Origin: Celeribacter persicus
GTDB taxonomy: Bacteria > Pseudomonadota > Alphaproteobacteria > Rhodobacterales > Rhodobacteraceae
Direction: 5' to 3'
Length of the DNA stretch: 64,000 bases
NCBI RefSeq assembly: GCF_003050785.1
Contig: NZ_QAOH01000001.1
Coordinates: forward strand, 186,001 to 250,000
The notes beneath the pieces are model-generated. The model ran no database searches, had not been told where the DNA came from, and was given only the letters and a program-made list of their open reading frames with translations. Position 1 is the first letter of the stretch, and the number at the start of each line of letters is the position of its first letter. Shown here piece by piece: positions 8,835 to 20,274 of the stretch. A program made the translations under genes and the position numbers.

Positions 8835-10109
8835 ATGCATTTGAGCCCCGATCCTCAACGTGGTCTTGCCGAAGCCAATCACGACAAGATAGCGACGATT
8901 TTTGTGATTTTGATCGGATTTTTGTTCGTTTATTTTTTCGCAGCGATGTTCTGGAACCAATGGCAACCAGACCTTTCGGCACTCTACATGGCAGGCAAGA
9001 GCGTGGCCGCAGGCCATCCGGAAGCGATCTATGCCGCTCCTCCGAATTTTTTCACAGCGGGCACACCGACCGAATGGGTTCCATTGGCGAAACAAATTGG
9101 TCACGCGGATAAGGTGATCCTGCCCTACCTCTACCCACCAATCTGGGCGCATCTTATGGCGCCGCTGACAGAGGTGATGGCGCCCACGACGTTCTTCAAC
9201 ATTGTTCTTGTCCTTCAATTGGCGATGCTGGCGACAATGCCTTACCTCGGCTGGCAGATCGCTCGCCCCGAGGCGCCATCCCTGAGACAGTGGCCCCCTA
9301 TCGGGACAATCATTTTGGCCGTGTCGGCCCCCGGCCTCGGGGCGATCATCCAAAACCAGCCCCAGATCACTGTGACTTTCCTCACCTTGCTGGGTGCTTT
9401 GGCCTCGCTCAGAGGGCGACCGGTCACCGCAGGATTGCTACTGGCCCTTGCCGCCGCGATCAAATTGCAACCCGCGCTTTTCGGACTGATCTTCCTGCTC
9501 AAGGGCAATTGGCGTGCGGCCATTGCAATGACCTTGGGCGGCATTCTCCTGCTGGCACTGTCACTTTTGATCAGCGGCCCCGAAGCACATTTCGCCATGC
9601 TCGCCCGCCTCAGCGAAATCAACGCCATGGTGGTATATACAAAGGTCAATTATTCGCTCGAAATCCTGCTCTACCAATTGCACCAACTGGCCACCGGAGG
9701 CGTGATCCCCGATGGTACCAATGTCGCAATTCCAATCCTCGACGCTCCGCAATGGATCGAACTTCTGCCAAAACTATGCCTGCTTGCAGGTGCGGGTTGG
9801 CTGGCACTCAAACGCCACGCGATGAGTGAACCTCAAATCTGGCTCGCTCTATCGCTCCTCATTGCAATGTTCGGCCCACTGTCCTGGGGGCATTACTTTG
9901 TTCTGGCATTGGCGCTTTTGCCTGTTCTATTCACACTGACGTCGCCGCCGGTGGCATGGTGTTGGGTTGCAGCCTTCGCCTTACTTTTCTCTTATCCGCT
10001 CTACTCCACGCTTCTGCCATACAACGTCCGTTTCATGGCAACGCTTCTGCCTCCGCTGGCCATGCTTTATCCTCTTACGCTTTTTGTTCTGCGCCCTTCA
10101 CGCCCCTGA
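8835..10109 (+). CDS. GT87 / DUF2029-type membrane glycosyltransferase
   Basis: 424 residues, strongly hydrophobic, with roughly nine or ten transmembrane segments. The first (ATIFVILIGFLFVYFFAAMF) is followed by QPDLSALYMAGKSVAAGHPEAIY, which matches the conserved D-x-x-x-Y loop of polyprenyl-phosphate-mannose-dependent GT-C mannosyltransferases (GT87, DUF2029). A hydrophilic LYPPIWAHLMAPL loop follows. It probably transfers a hexose in the periplasm from a lipid carrier; acceptor unknown. Monocistronic, divergent from aspS. In the 227-base gap before it the short string TTTCCATGC recurs close to the start. Confidence 0.8.
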   Translation: MHLSPDPQRGLAEANHDKIATIFVILIGFLFVYFFAAMFWNQWQPDLSALYMAGKSVAAGHPEAIYAAPPNFFTAGTPTEWVPLAKQIGHADKVILPYLYPPIWAHLMAPLTEVMAPTTFFNIVLVLQLAMLATMPYLGWQIARPEAPSLRQWPPIGTIILAVSAPGLGAIIQNQPQITVTFLTLLGALASLRGRPVTAGLLLALAAAIKLQPALFGLIFLLKGNWRAAIAMTLGGILLLALSLLISGPEAHFAMLARLSEINAMVVYTKVNYSLEILLYQLHQLATGGVIPDGTNVAIPILDAPQWIELLPKLCLLAGAGWLALKRHAMSEPQIWLALSLLIAMFGPLSWGHYFVLALALLPVLFTLTSPPVAWCWVAAFALLFSYPLYSTLLPYNVRFMATLLPPLAMLYPLTLFVLRPSRP

Positions 10110-10260
10110 ACATCTGCGTCTCCCTATCAAAACCGCATTTTCTTGGATCGAACCCGTATGGGGCTTGAACCTCGCGTTCGCATGACTATAACCCACGACA
10201 ATTTGCGCGCGCCTTGCTAGACACGCGCCAAAGCTGCTCAACATATTGCCGGGGTCTGCC

Positions 10261-13620
<3,360 letters not shown>

Positions 13621-13646
13621 AATCGCTCCGCACGACCGAACGAGAC

Positions 13647-13680
13647 AGGCTCCGCTCACGCGGGGCCTCTATTCTTTTGC
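13647..13680 (+). terminator. Probable carB terminator
   Basis: Nine-bp stem AGGCTCCGC (13647-13655) / GCGGGGCCT (13660-13668) with one G-U pair and a TCAC loop, followed by a pyrimidine-rich CTATTCTTTT. It starts 26 bases after the carB stop. Confidence 0.7.
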
Positions 13681-13965
13681 GAGTGCAGCAAATCTCTTGA
13701 CTTCTCCCCCACTCTCCCTCATTTGGCATCCATCCGACACCCCATGCTGCCGCGTGAGCAGCCGCGCACAGACCGTTTCAGGCAGGCGCTTCAGGTGACG
13801 GATGACGGGCCGCATAGAGCGCCCACAGGTTCCCATATCACGCAGGGGTCCGGCGGAAAGACGGGGCGGGCATGTGGCCCTCTCCGGTGACCTTTTCCGC
13901 GACCAAACCGCGCCAGCCCGACGGGCGGCGTTTTCGCGTGTGGGTCTGCCCACCAAAGGACGTAT
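13681..13965. other. Long leader region upstream of the DEAD-box helicase gene
   Basis: 285 bases after the carB terminator with no convincing coding frame. It should contain the helicase promoter and possibly a long 5' untranslated region, as is usual for cold-responsive RNA helicases, but no specific element could be identified by eye. Confidence 0.4.
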
Positions 13966-15273
13966 ATGACTGATTTTTCCATGCTCGGCCTCAAGCCGAA
14001 GCTGCTCGATGTCTTGAAAGAAATCAACATCGAGACCCCGACCCCCATTCAGGCCCGCGCCATTCCCGAAGTGATGAACGGGCGCGACGTAATGGGGCTG
14101 GCGCAGACCGGCACGGGCAAGACGCTCGCTTTCGGCCTGCCGCTTTTGCACATGGCGTTTTCCGACGGTTCGAAACCGTCGCCGAAGACTGTGCGGGCAC
14201 TGATCCTCGCCCCTACCCGCGAGTTGGTGAACCAGATCGCCGACGGGCTCTTTCCTTTCATCAAGGGTTCGCACCTCAAGCTCAACCGCGTCGTCGGCGG
14301 TGTGTCGATCAACGCCCAGATCAACCGACTGGAGCGTGGCACCGACATTCTCGTCGCGACACCGGGTCGTCTCATCGACCTGATCGACCGCAAGGCCGTG
14401 CGGCTTGATGAAACCACCTTCCTCGTCTTGGACGAGGCCGACCAGATGCTCGACATGGGTTTCATCCATGCGCTCCGGAAACTGGTGCCGATGCTCGCGA
14501 AAGAGCGGCAGACCATGCTGTTCTCCGCCACGATGAACAAGGAAATGAACGAGATCGCCCAGAGCTATCTCACCTCCCCCGTGCGCATCGAGGTCTCGCC
14601 TCCGGGCAAGGCCGCCGACAAGATCGAGCAGGAGGTACATTTCATCCCGCAGCCGGAGAAATTCGAGCTGCTCAAGGAACTGCTCTGCGATCACTCCGAC
14701 GAACTGGCATTGGTCTTTGCCCGAACCAAGCACGGGGCAGAGCGGCTGGCGAAAAACCTCGTCCGTGACGGGTTCGAGGCCGGGTCCATCCACGGCAACA
14801 AGTCGCAGGGCCAACGCGAACGCACGCTGGCGGCGGCGAAGAGCGGTCAGATCAAGGTGCTGGTCGCCACCGACGTGGCCGCACGCGGCATCGACATCCC
14901 GGCGGTGCGTCACGTCTACAACTTCGAATTGCCGAACGTGCCGGAAAACTTCGTCCACCGGATCGGGCGCACGGCGCGCGCGGGACGGGACGGCAAGGCG
15001 GTGGCTTTCTGTTCGCCGACCGAGCTGGACGAGTTTCGTGCCATCGAGAAGGTGATGAAGCTGCGCATTCCCGTAGCGACCAAGGCCTCTTGGGCCGCGG
15101 ACGATCAGAAGGCGCAGCCGAAGCCCAAACCCCAAGGTCGCCGTGGCGGCGGGGCGCGTGGTGGCAAACCCGGTGGCACTTCTGGCGGTGGTCGCCCAAA
15201 CAAACCCGGCGGGTCGAAAGGATCGGGGCGGCCCGCTGGCGGGCGCCCGCAGCGCCAAAGGTCGCGAGGATAA
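13966..15273 (+). CDS. DEAD-box ATP-dependent RNA helicase (RhlE-type)
   Basis: 435 residues with the helicase motif set in order: Q motif TPTPIQARAIP, motif I AQTGTGKT, Ia PTRELVNQ, Ib TPGRLIDLID, II DEAD, III SAT, IV VFARTKHGAERL, V ATDVAARGIDIP and VI HRIGRTARAGRDG. After about residue 375 comes a low-complexity Gly/Arg/Lys/Pro tail typical of RhlE-like helicases, probably for nonspecific RNA binding. It unwinds short RNA duplexes in ribosome assembly or mRNA decay. A terminator follows after 12 bases. Confidence 0.95.
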   Translation: MTDFSMLGLKPKLLDVLKEINIETPTPIQARAIPEVMNGRDVMGLAQTGTGKTLAFGLPLLHMAFSDGSKPSPKTVRALILAPTRELVNQIADGLFPFIKGSHLKLNRVVGGVSINAQINRLERGTDILVATPGRLIDLIDRKAVRLDETTFLVLDEADQMLDMGFIHALRKLVPMLAKERQTMLFSATMNKEMNEIAQSYLTSPVRIEVSPPGKAADKIEQEVHFIPQPEKFELLKELLCDHSDELALVFARTKHGAERLAKNLVRDGFEAGSIHGNKSQGQRERTLAAAKSGQIKVLVATDVAARGIDIPAVRHVYNFELPNVPENFVHRIGRTARAGRDGKAVAFCSPTELDEFRAIEKVMKLRIPVATKASWAADDQKAQPKPKPQGRRGGGARGGKPGGTSGGGRPNKPGGSKGSGRPAGGRPQRQRSRG

Positions 15274-15285
15274 CAGAAGATAAGG

Positions 15286-15311
15286 AAAGGCGGCCCCAAG
15301 AGCCGCCTTTT
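15286..15311. terminator. Bidirectional rho-independent terminator
   Basis: Perfect stem AAAGGCGGC (15286-15294) / GCCGCCTTT (15302-15310) with a seven-base loop, between the convergent helicase and the 152-residue protein gene. Confidence 0.85.
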
Positions 15312-15341
15312 ACGCTTTCTGGTCGCCGTCGATCCGGTGTC

Positions 15342-15800
15342 TCAGGTCGCTTCGTGCTCCAGATGCAGCTTCATGTTGATCAACACCTGTTGCAACTCAA
15401 GTGTTTCACGCAAAAGGCGTTTGGCCTCATTGATGGTGATGATCCCGTCCTCAATCGCATCGGAATATTCCGCCATCAACATGGCAAAACGCTGCGACAG
15501 GGCGACCACGTCGGCATTCACCCCACCCTGTTTCGGATTCTCATTACGGGCCGCATCGTAGGACAGCGCGATGCCTTTGAGCTCGGCCAGAGCTGAGGTG
15601 ACATGCGGATAGCTCGCCGCAGCCTCAAGCTGGGCCACGGCATCGACGGGTATAAAGCGGTCTGAATGCTCCTCGGCAGTCGAATAATACCGCCCCAGCG
15701 TCGCCTTCGACTTACCCGTCAGCGCACAGGCGGCCTCCAATCCCACATCCTTGACCAAAGCCTCGGTGTGCTTTTTTAAATATGTTCCGGCTGCGTCCAT
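15342..15800 (-). CDS. Conserved hypothetical protein with regulator-like N-terminus
   Basis: 152 residues, no signal peptide or membrane segment. Residues about 15-45 (VKDVGLEAACALTGKSKATL followed by GRYY) look like a helix-turn-helix in which ALTGKSKATLGRYY would be the recognition helix, similar to phage CII-like regulators. The C-terminal half is helical (AMLMAEYSDAIEDG, EAKRLLRETLELQQVLINMK) and could be a dimerisation or coiled-coil part. Function unknown; DNA binding is inference. Its upstream region carries short inverted repeats that could be an operator. Confidence 0.7.
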   Translation of the reverse strand: MDAAGTYLKKHTEALVKDVGLEAACALTGKSKATLGRYYSTAEEHSDRFIPVDAVAQLEAAASYPHVTSALAELKGIALSYDAARNENPKQGGVNADVVALSQRFAMLMAEYSDAIEDGIITINEAKRLLRETLELQQVLINMKLHLEHEAT

Positions 15801-15831
15801 AACCCGTGTCCCTAACCCTCAACGCCCCCAG

Positions 15832-15868
15832 ATGGGGAATTCACTTTACCATTTCCCATTAAATTCCC
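15832..15868 (-). promoter_or_regulatory. Operator-like inverted repeats upstream of the 152-residue protein gene
   Basis: GGGAATT (15835-15841) pairs with AATTCCC (15862-15868), and ATGGGGAAT (15832-15840) nearly pairs with ATTTCCCAT (15851-15859). The repeats lie 32-68 bases upstream of the start codon at 15800, where a repressor of this promoter would bind. Assignment as an operator is inference. Confidence 0.35.
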
Positions 15869-16186
15869 GATTTTCGCATGACATACAAGAGCGTACCTGC
15901 CATCGCAGGAGCAGAACGAGTATCCGGTGCAACAGTACCGGGTCGGGTGGAAGTCGTTTCAGGGAAGAAAGTCTGGTTCTCAAGTGTACGTTTCCGGCTC
16001 CCTCATCCCCTAGCCCTTGCGGGCATCAGCCGGGTTCTTGTAATGAGTGTGCGCTTTTTTTCCGACTTCCACCCGTGCGCGTTTTCATGAACTGATGTCA
16101 CGCTTGGCGTATTTTCCGACAGGTTTTCCTGAGCATAGCCGCAAGACCGCTTGATCCTCCCACCCCCGATCTGGCAGATGGTCGCC
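15869..16186. other. Intergenic region before tdk with a spaced 13-bp inverted repeat
   Basis: No convincing gene. It contains a perfect 13-bp inverted repeat at 15944-15956 and 16063-16075 described separately. Short open frames across it have no ribosome-binding site and no protein-like composition. Confidence 0.45.
15944..16075. repeat. Perfect 13-bp inverted repeat, 106-base spacer
   Basis: CGGGTGGAAGTCG at 15944-15956 and its exact complement CGACTTCCACCCG at 16063-16075. Pairing stops at both ends. No coding frame links the arms, and neither a terminator T-run nor a recombinase gene is adjacent. Confidence 0.6.
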
Positions 16187-16768
16187 ATGGCAAAGCTCTA
16201 CTTTCAATATTCGACAATGAATGCGGGAAAATCCACGCTCCTGTTGCAAGCGTCCTACAACTATCGCGAACGTGGGATGGACACCTATCTCATCACCGCA
16301 AAGTTCGACAAACGTGCAGGAGAAGGTCGGATCGGCAGTCGGATCGGCATCGGAGCCGACGCGGACACGTTCGAAGAGGGTGAGGATCTTTTCTCCAAGA
16401 TCGAGCGCCGTCTGGCCGAGGGCGACCTCGCCTGCATCTTCATCGACGAGGCCCAATTCCTCACCAAGGACCAGGTCTGGCAACTCGCCCGCGTGGTCGA
16501 CGATCTGCGCGTGCCTGTCATGTGCTACGGGCTGCGGGTCGATTTTCAAGGCAATCTCTTCCCCGGTTCCGCAGCCCTTCTGGCACTGGCCGACGAGATG
16601 CGCGAGGTGCGCACGATCTGCCATTGCGGCAAAAAGGCCACGATGGTCGTGCGCATGTCGGAAAGCGGCATGGTGCTGACCGAGGGCGCGCAGGTCGAGA
16701 TCGGCGGCAATGAGCGCTATGTGTCGCTTTGTCGCAAGCACTGGCGGGAGGCGGTCGGCGATTGCTGA
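16187..16768 (+). CDS. tdk: Thymidine kinase (type II)
   Basis: 193 residues. P-loop YSTMNAGKST near the N-terminus, Walker B-like CIFIDEAQFLT in the middle, the lasso/zinc region ICHCGKKATMVVRM and the terminal CRKHW that supplies another zinc Cys. It phosphorylates thymidine in the pyrimidine salvage pathway. The ATG at 16187 begins the canonical MAKLYFQYSTMNAGKS; an in-frame extension upstream is not protein-like. Confidence 0.95.
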   Translation: MAKLYFQYSTMNAGKSTLLLQASYNYRERGMDTYLITAKFDKRAGEGRIGSRIGIGADADTFEEGEDLFSKIERRLAEGDLACIFIDEAQFLTKDQVWQLARVVDDLRVPVMCYGLRVDFQGNLFPGSAALLALADEMREVRTICHCGKKATMVVRMSESGMVLTEGAQVEIGGNERYVSLCRKHWREAVGDC

Positions 16769-16878
16769 GGTCCGTGTTTACCCCTTGGTAAAGACTGTGA
16801 CAGAGATGAGCGTCAATTGTGACAGCGCGTTAAGCATTTGTCCGCGCTTTCTGACAGTCTCTTAAGCCCCCTGACCAC

Positions 16879-16909
16879 GCATTAAGGTTAATCAGATTAA
16901 GGTTAATGC
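16879..16909. repeat. Tandem 12-bp palindromes ATTAAGGTTAAT
   Basis: ATTAAGGTTAAT occurs at 16881-16892 and again at 16896-16907, three bases apart; each copy is itself a dyad (ATTAA-GG-TTAAT). The whole is bounded by GC on each side, so the outer arms GCATTAA/TTAATGC pair too. It lies between tdk and the 3' end of csaA. It resembles a two-site operator, but no transcription unit clearly starts here. Confidence 0.6.
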
Positions 16910-16971
16910 ATAGTAGAGAGACCAGAGGCATAAAGCCTCCGCTCTGACATCGCCCCCCCCCTGCGAAAACC

Positions 16972-17313
16972 TCAGTGCAGCCGCCCGCCATTCGGCACCG
17001 CAAGGTCAGGACGCGCCAGAACCACGGCACCGCTCTCATCCGGGAAACCCAACACCAGCACCTCCGAGATGAAGCGCCCGATCTGACGCGGCGGAAAGTT
17101 CACCACCGTCATGACCTGTTGCCCAACGAGGGCCTCGGGACTGTAATGCACAGTGATCTGGGCGGAGGATTTCTTTTCACCGATCTCCGGGCCGAAGTCG
17201 ATCCAGAGCTTGATCGCGGGCTTGCGCGCTTCCGGATAGGGTTCGGCGCGCAGGATGGTCCCCACGCGCACGTCCACTTTCAGGAAATCGTCGAAGCTGA
17301 TTTCGTCACTCAT
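16972..17313 (-). CDS. csaA: tRNA-binding-domain protein, CsaA-like
   Basis: 113 residues, the usual length of CsaA. It is a stand-alone EMAP/Trbp111-type OB fold with [47 protein letters not shown] and VLVLGFPDE, all family signatures. CsaA binds tRNA and has been described as an export-related chaperone in Bacillus; the role in proteobacteria is not settled. Its ATG overlaps the TGA of proC, so the two are translationally coupled. Confidence 0.92.
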   Translation of the reverse strand: MSDEISFDDFLKVDVRVGTILRAEPYPEARKPAIKLWIDFGPEIGEKKSSAQITVHYSPEALVGQQVMTVVNFPPRQIGRFISEVLVLGFPDESGAVVLARPDLAVPNGGRLH

Positions 17314-18113
17314 GCCAGTTCCTCATCGCGTTTGATCGCCGCTTCCACCGCGCGCTCCATCAGTGCCGGGAAACCCGTCTCCTCATTCATGAGCACTTTC
17401 AGCGCCTCGGCGGTGACCCCGCCTGGAGAGGTCACATTGATGCGCAGTTGTGCCGGGGTTTCATCGGACATTTCCGCCAGTTGTCCGGCCCCGCCCACGG
17501 TCGCCCTGGCAAGCTGCATCGCCATCCCGGCGGGAAGCCCGGCCTTTTCTCCTGCAGCGGCCATCACCTCGATCAGGTGGAACACATAGGCCGGGCCACA
17601 GCCGGAAATCGCCGTCAGGGCGCGTATCTGAGCCTCATTTTCCAGACGCACCACCTGCCCGACGGCACGCAACAAGGTTTCAGCCAGATCGAGATCGGCA
17701 TTCGATGCCTTGGCATTACCGATAATCCCGGTGATGCCCCGCCCGATGGCCGCCGGCGTGTTCGGCATGGCCCGAACGATGGGGGTCTCCGCCCCCAACA
17801 TTCCCTCATAAGTGGCCAGCGTGATCCCCGCCGCCACCGACAGGAACAGCGTGGTGCCATTGCCCAGCGCCTGAAGCTTCGGCAGGGCATCGCCCATCAT
17901 CTGCGGCTTGACCGCAACGAGAACGATGGCCGGGTTCTCCGGCAGATCGGTGTTGAGATGCACGCCGGTCGCTTGCAACCATTCCGACGGTTTTGGATCG
18001 AGCACGGTGACGGAACCGGGCGGCAATCCCCCGTCGAGCCAGCCTTTGAGCATGGCCGAGCCCATCTTGCCGCAGCCCAAAAGCACCAGTCCGCGCGCTT
18101 TCACATTCTCCAT
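17310..18113 (-). CDS. proC: Pyrroline-5-carboxylate reductase
   Basis: 267 residues. N-terminal Rossmann fold [18 protein letters not shown], then [17 protein letters not shown] and [14 protein letters not shown], and the C-terminal dimerisation domain with [15 protein letters not shown] and [15 protein letters not shown], all diagnostic for ProC. It makes proline from pyrroline-5-carboxylate with NAD(P)H. The ATG at 18113 has GGAG nine bases upstream; upstream ATGs at 18128 and 18131 have no ribosome-binding site. Co-transcribed with csaA. Confidence 0.95.
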   Translation of the reverse strand: MENVKARGLVLLGCGKMGSAMLKGWLDGGLPPGSVTVLDPKPSEWLQATGVHLNTDLPENPAIVLVAVKPQMMGDALPKLQALGNGTTLFLSVAAGITLATYEGMLGAETPIVRAMPNTPAAIGRGITGIIGNAKASNADLDLAETLLRAVGQVVRLENEAQIRALTAISGCGPAYVFHLIEVMAAAGEKAGLPAGMAMQLARATVGGAGQLAEMSDETPAQLRINVTSPGGVTAEALKVLMNEETGFPALMERAVEAAIKRDEELA

Positions 18114-18226
18114 GATCCACTCCGTCATCATATCATATAAAAAGCCCCCTGAGGGCATCAGGGGGCACTCTATCAATCACCGGGCCAAGCGCAACGCGGG
18201 TGAGCCGTGCGTTTTCGCGCGGGCGC

Positions 18227-18727
18227 TTATGCGCGTCCGTAAGCCTCGCGGATCGCCACATCCATGGCATCCTCGGGCGAACGATCAGACCATGCGACCA
18301 GTTGGAAGGCCGGATAGAACCGCTCGGCGGCGCCCACAGCCGCACCGATCAGCCGGTCGACCTGTTCGGGGCTGGCGATCTGACCGCCCGAGAGGACGAG
18401 TCCGTAGCGATACACCATCAGGCGCTGCTCGTGCCAATAGGTGAAGGCCCCGGTCCAAATCTGGTCATTGGCCCGGTTCAGCACGTCGAAGATTTGCGGC
18501 AGCTTCTCTTCGGGCGGCTCCATCTCGAAGGTGCAAATGAGACGCAGGGTTTCGTCATATTCCGACCACGCGAGCGTGATGGAATAGGTGCGCCACTGCC
18601 CCTCGACCGCCATGGCGATCTGATCCTCGGCGACACGGTCGAATTCCCAGTCATTGTACTCACACAGGTGCTCGCACAAGTCGATCGGGTGAATTTCGGT
18701 GGAAAAGCTCTGCTCAATAAGCGACAT
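18227..18727 (-). CDS. YbjN domain-containing protein
   Basis: 166 residues with the YbjN fold pattern: DWEFDRVAEDQIAMAVEGQW, ITLAWSEYDETLRLICTFEM, and VYRYGLVLSGGQIASPEQVD near the end. YbjN proteins are type III secretion chaperone-like and appear to modulate other proteins; the target here is unknown. No signal peptide. It lies alone, with a 311-base intergenic region upstream. Confidence 0.88.
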   Translation of the reverse strand: MSLIEQSFSTEIHPIDLCEHLCEYNDWEFDRVAEDQIAMAVEGQWRTYSITLAWSEYDETLRLICTFEMEPPEEKLPQIFDVLNRANDQIWTGAFTYWHEQRLMVYRYGLVLSGGQIASPEQVDRLIGAAVGAAERFYPAFQLVAWSDRSPEDAMDVAIREAYGRA

Positions 18728-18973
18728 TCACGGGCCTCTTCTGGTCTGCGTCCCGTGGCTGTGCGACATCCCCCCTACGCGACATCACAGTGGCGGCCAC
18801 TAAGACTTGGTGCCTGCTCTAAGGGTCGATGGGATTTCACCCCCCCTTACCAGATATGGTGTGATGAAAGCGACGAATCTGTAAAGCGAAATATTTGTGT
18901 TATCCCCAGCATTCCGGGATCATCCACAAGTTGCTTAAATTTTCCCCAGCCCCACAAAGCCCCCTGTGGACAG
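18728..18973. other. Intergenic region between ybjN-like gene and ubiK
   Basis: No gene. The left part should carry the promoter of the YbjN-family gene; the right part contains DnaA-box-like 9-mers and the ubiK terminator, listed separately. Around 18860-18900 the sequence becomes less G+C-rich than its surroundings. Confidence 0.45.
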
Positions 18974-19011
18974 AAAAAAGCCCCCCGGAAGGGAGGCTTA
19001 CGCTGTCCACA
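18900..19011. other. Cluster of five DnaA-box-like 9-mers (possible origin-like or DnaA-binding region)
   Basis: TTATCCCCA (18900-18908) and TCATCCACA (18920-18928) differ from the consensus TTATCCACA at one position each. TTTTCCCCA (18940-18948) differs at two. CTGTCCACA occurs at 19003-19011 and in reverse orientation at 18965-18973, differing at two. The first three are on the plus strand with 20-base spacing, i.e. about two helical turns. An AT-richer stretch precedes them. No dnaA, hemE, parAB or rep gene is in the window. Confidence 0.4.
18974..18999 (-). terminator. Rho-independent terminator of ubiK
   Basis: Read on the minus strand, the stem AAGCCTCCC / GGGGGGCTT (one mismatch, TTCC loop) is followed by six T residues. 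It starts about 40 bases after the ubiK stop. Confidence 0.8.
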
Positions 19012-19038
19012 TTTCAGTTCGAAACGGCGAAGCCCGGA

Positions 19039-19287
19039 TCAGGCTTTTTTCTTGCTCTCAAGCGCATCGAGGCGCTTTTTCAGTTCCTCGTTCTCTTCGC
19101 GGGCCTTCTGCGCCATGGCACGCACAGCGTCGAATTCCTCGCGGGTGACGAAATCGCGATCTGCCAACCAGCGGTCCATGACGCCCTTCAGAGCGGTCTC
19201 AGCCTCGTCTTTCGCACCCTGCGCCACGCCCATGGCATTGGTCATGAGTTGGGAAATATCGTCGAGAATCTTGTTGCGGGTCTGCAT
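19039..19287 (-). CDS. ubiK: UbiK / BMFP-family accessory factor
   Basis: 82 residues, all helical: MQTRNKILDDISQLMTNAMG, then a membrane-lipid-binding amphipathic region, then VTREEFDAVRAMAQKAREEN and ELKKRLDALESKKKA, a C-terminal coiled coil. This is the BMFP (YqiC) pattern; UbiK assists ubiquinone biosynthesis by organising UbiJ and lipid-soluble intermediates. The much longer in-frame reading upstream is antisense to lgt and is rejected. Divergent from lgt. Confidence 0.9.
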   Translation of the reverse strand: MQTRNKILDDISQLMTNAMGVAQGAKDEAETALKGVMDRWLADRDFVTREEFDAVRAMAQKAREENEELKKRLDALESKKKA

Positions 19288-19392
19288 GTCTGGCTCCGTC
19301 CGGCACATTCGTGATGTCTTGTGACCTATATGGGGCGCGAGGGCGCAAATCACAAGGTTGACTTCCGCCTCCGCGTGGCGACAGTTGCGCTC

Positions 19393-20274
19393 ATGTTGAC
19401 ACGTCTGCCTGCCGTTCTGAATTTCCCAGACCTCTCCCCCACCCTGTTCGAGATCGACCTCGGACCGGTGCATTTCGCTTTGCACTGGTATGCGCTGGCC
19501 TATATCGGCGGGTTCCTGATCGGTTGGATCCTCATCCTGCGCACACTCAAGGCCACACGCCTCTGGGCCAATGAGACGCCGCCGCTCAACAAGGCGGAGT
19601 TCGAGGATCTTCTGACATGGCTGATCCTTGGGGTCATTGTCGGCGGGCGGCTGGGCTATGTGCTGTTCTACAAACCCGGCTATTACCTGAGCCACCCGAT
19701 TGAAATTCCGATGGTCTGGCAAGGCGGCATGGCCTTTCATGGCGGCTTTCTCGGCGTCATCATCGCCGCACTTCTCTGGGGCATGAAACACAAGAAACCG
19801 CTTCTGTCGCTTGGCGATCTTCTGGCCATGGCAACACCGCCGGGGCTTTTGCTGGGCCGGGTCGCGAATTTCGTGAACGCCGAGCTTTGGGGCAAGCCTT
19901 GGGATGGGCCATGGGCGGTGATCTTTCCGGGTGAGGCCGCACAGGCCTGCGCGAATGTCGGTCCCTTGTGTGCCCGCCACCCCTCGCAGCTTTACGAGGC
20001 GGGCATGGAGGGGCTGATTCTCGGCACCCTGATCCTCGCCCTCGTCTGGCTCGGCCACGCGTTCAAACGACCGGGCTTCATCATGGGGCTGTTCTTTGCG
20101 GGCTATGGCGTCTCTCGCTTCATTGTCGAATTCTTCCGCCAGCCCGACGCACAATTCGTCACCGCCGCCAATCCAAATGGCATGATCTTCCTCGGGATGC
20201 AGATGGGGCAGCTCCTGTCCCTGCCGATGATCCTGATCGGGCTCTTCTTCATGCTCCGCACCAAACGCTCATGA
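19393..20274 (+). CDS. lgt: Prolipoprotein diacylglyceryl transferase
   Basis: About 293 residues with seven transmembrane segments. The Lgt signature LGRVANFVNAELWG is present, together with the essential-region HWYALAYIGGFL near the N-terminus, VWQGGMAFHGGFLG, ARHPSQLYEA and the terminal RFIVEFFRQPD. It transfers diacylglycerol from phosphatidylglycerol to the lipobox Cys of prolipoproteins. The start is uncertain: GTG at 19321 is in frame, but the ATG at 19393 fits the family N-terminus better; neither has a strong ribosome-binding site. Its stop overlaps the next ATG (ATGA). Confidence 0.93.
   Translation: MLTRLPAVLNFPDLSPTLFEIDLGPVHFALHWYALAYIGGFLIGWILILRTLKATRLWANETPPLNKAEFEDLLTWLILGVIVGGRLGYVLFYKPGYYLSHPIEIPMVWQGGMAFHGGFLGVIIAALLWGMKHKKPLLSLGDLLAMATPPGLLLGRVANFVNAELWGKPWDGPWAVIFPGEAAQACANVGPLCARHPSQLYEAGMEGLILGTLILALVWLGHAFKRPGFIMGLFFAGYGVSRFIVEFFRQPDAQFVTAANPNGMIFLGMQMGQLLSLPMILIGLFFMLRTKRS

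Noticed and set aside
15878..16090. Short coding gene before tdk (about 70 residues)
   Set aside because: No ribosome-binding site and composition resembles translated noncoding DNA; the region is better described by its inverted repeat.
16879..16909. CtrA binding site
   Set aside because: TTAA elements are present, but the spacings are two and five bases instead of the required seven (TTAA-N7-TTAA).
18227..19324. Long plus-strand frames across the ybjN-ubiK region
   Set aside because: They are antisense to the YbjN-family gene and ubiK, and cross the ubiK terminator and the DnaA-box-like cluster.
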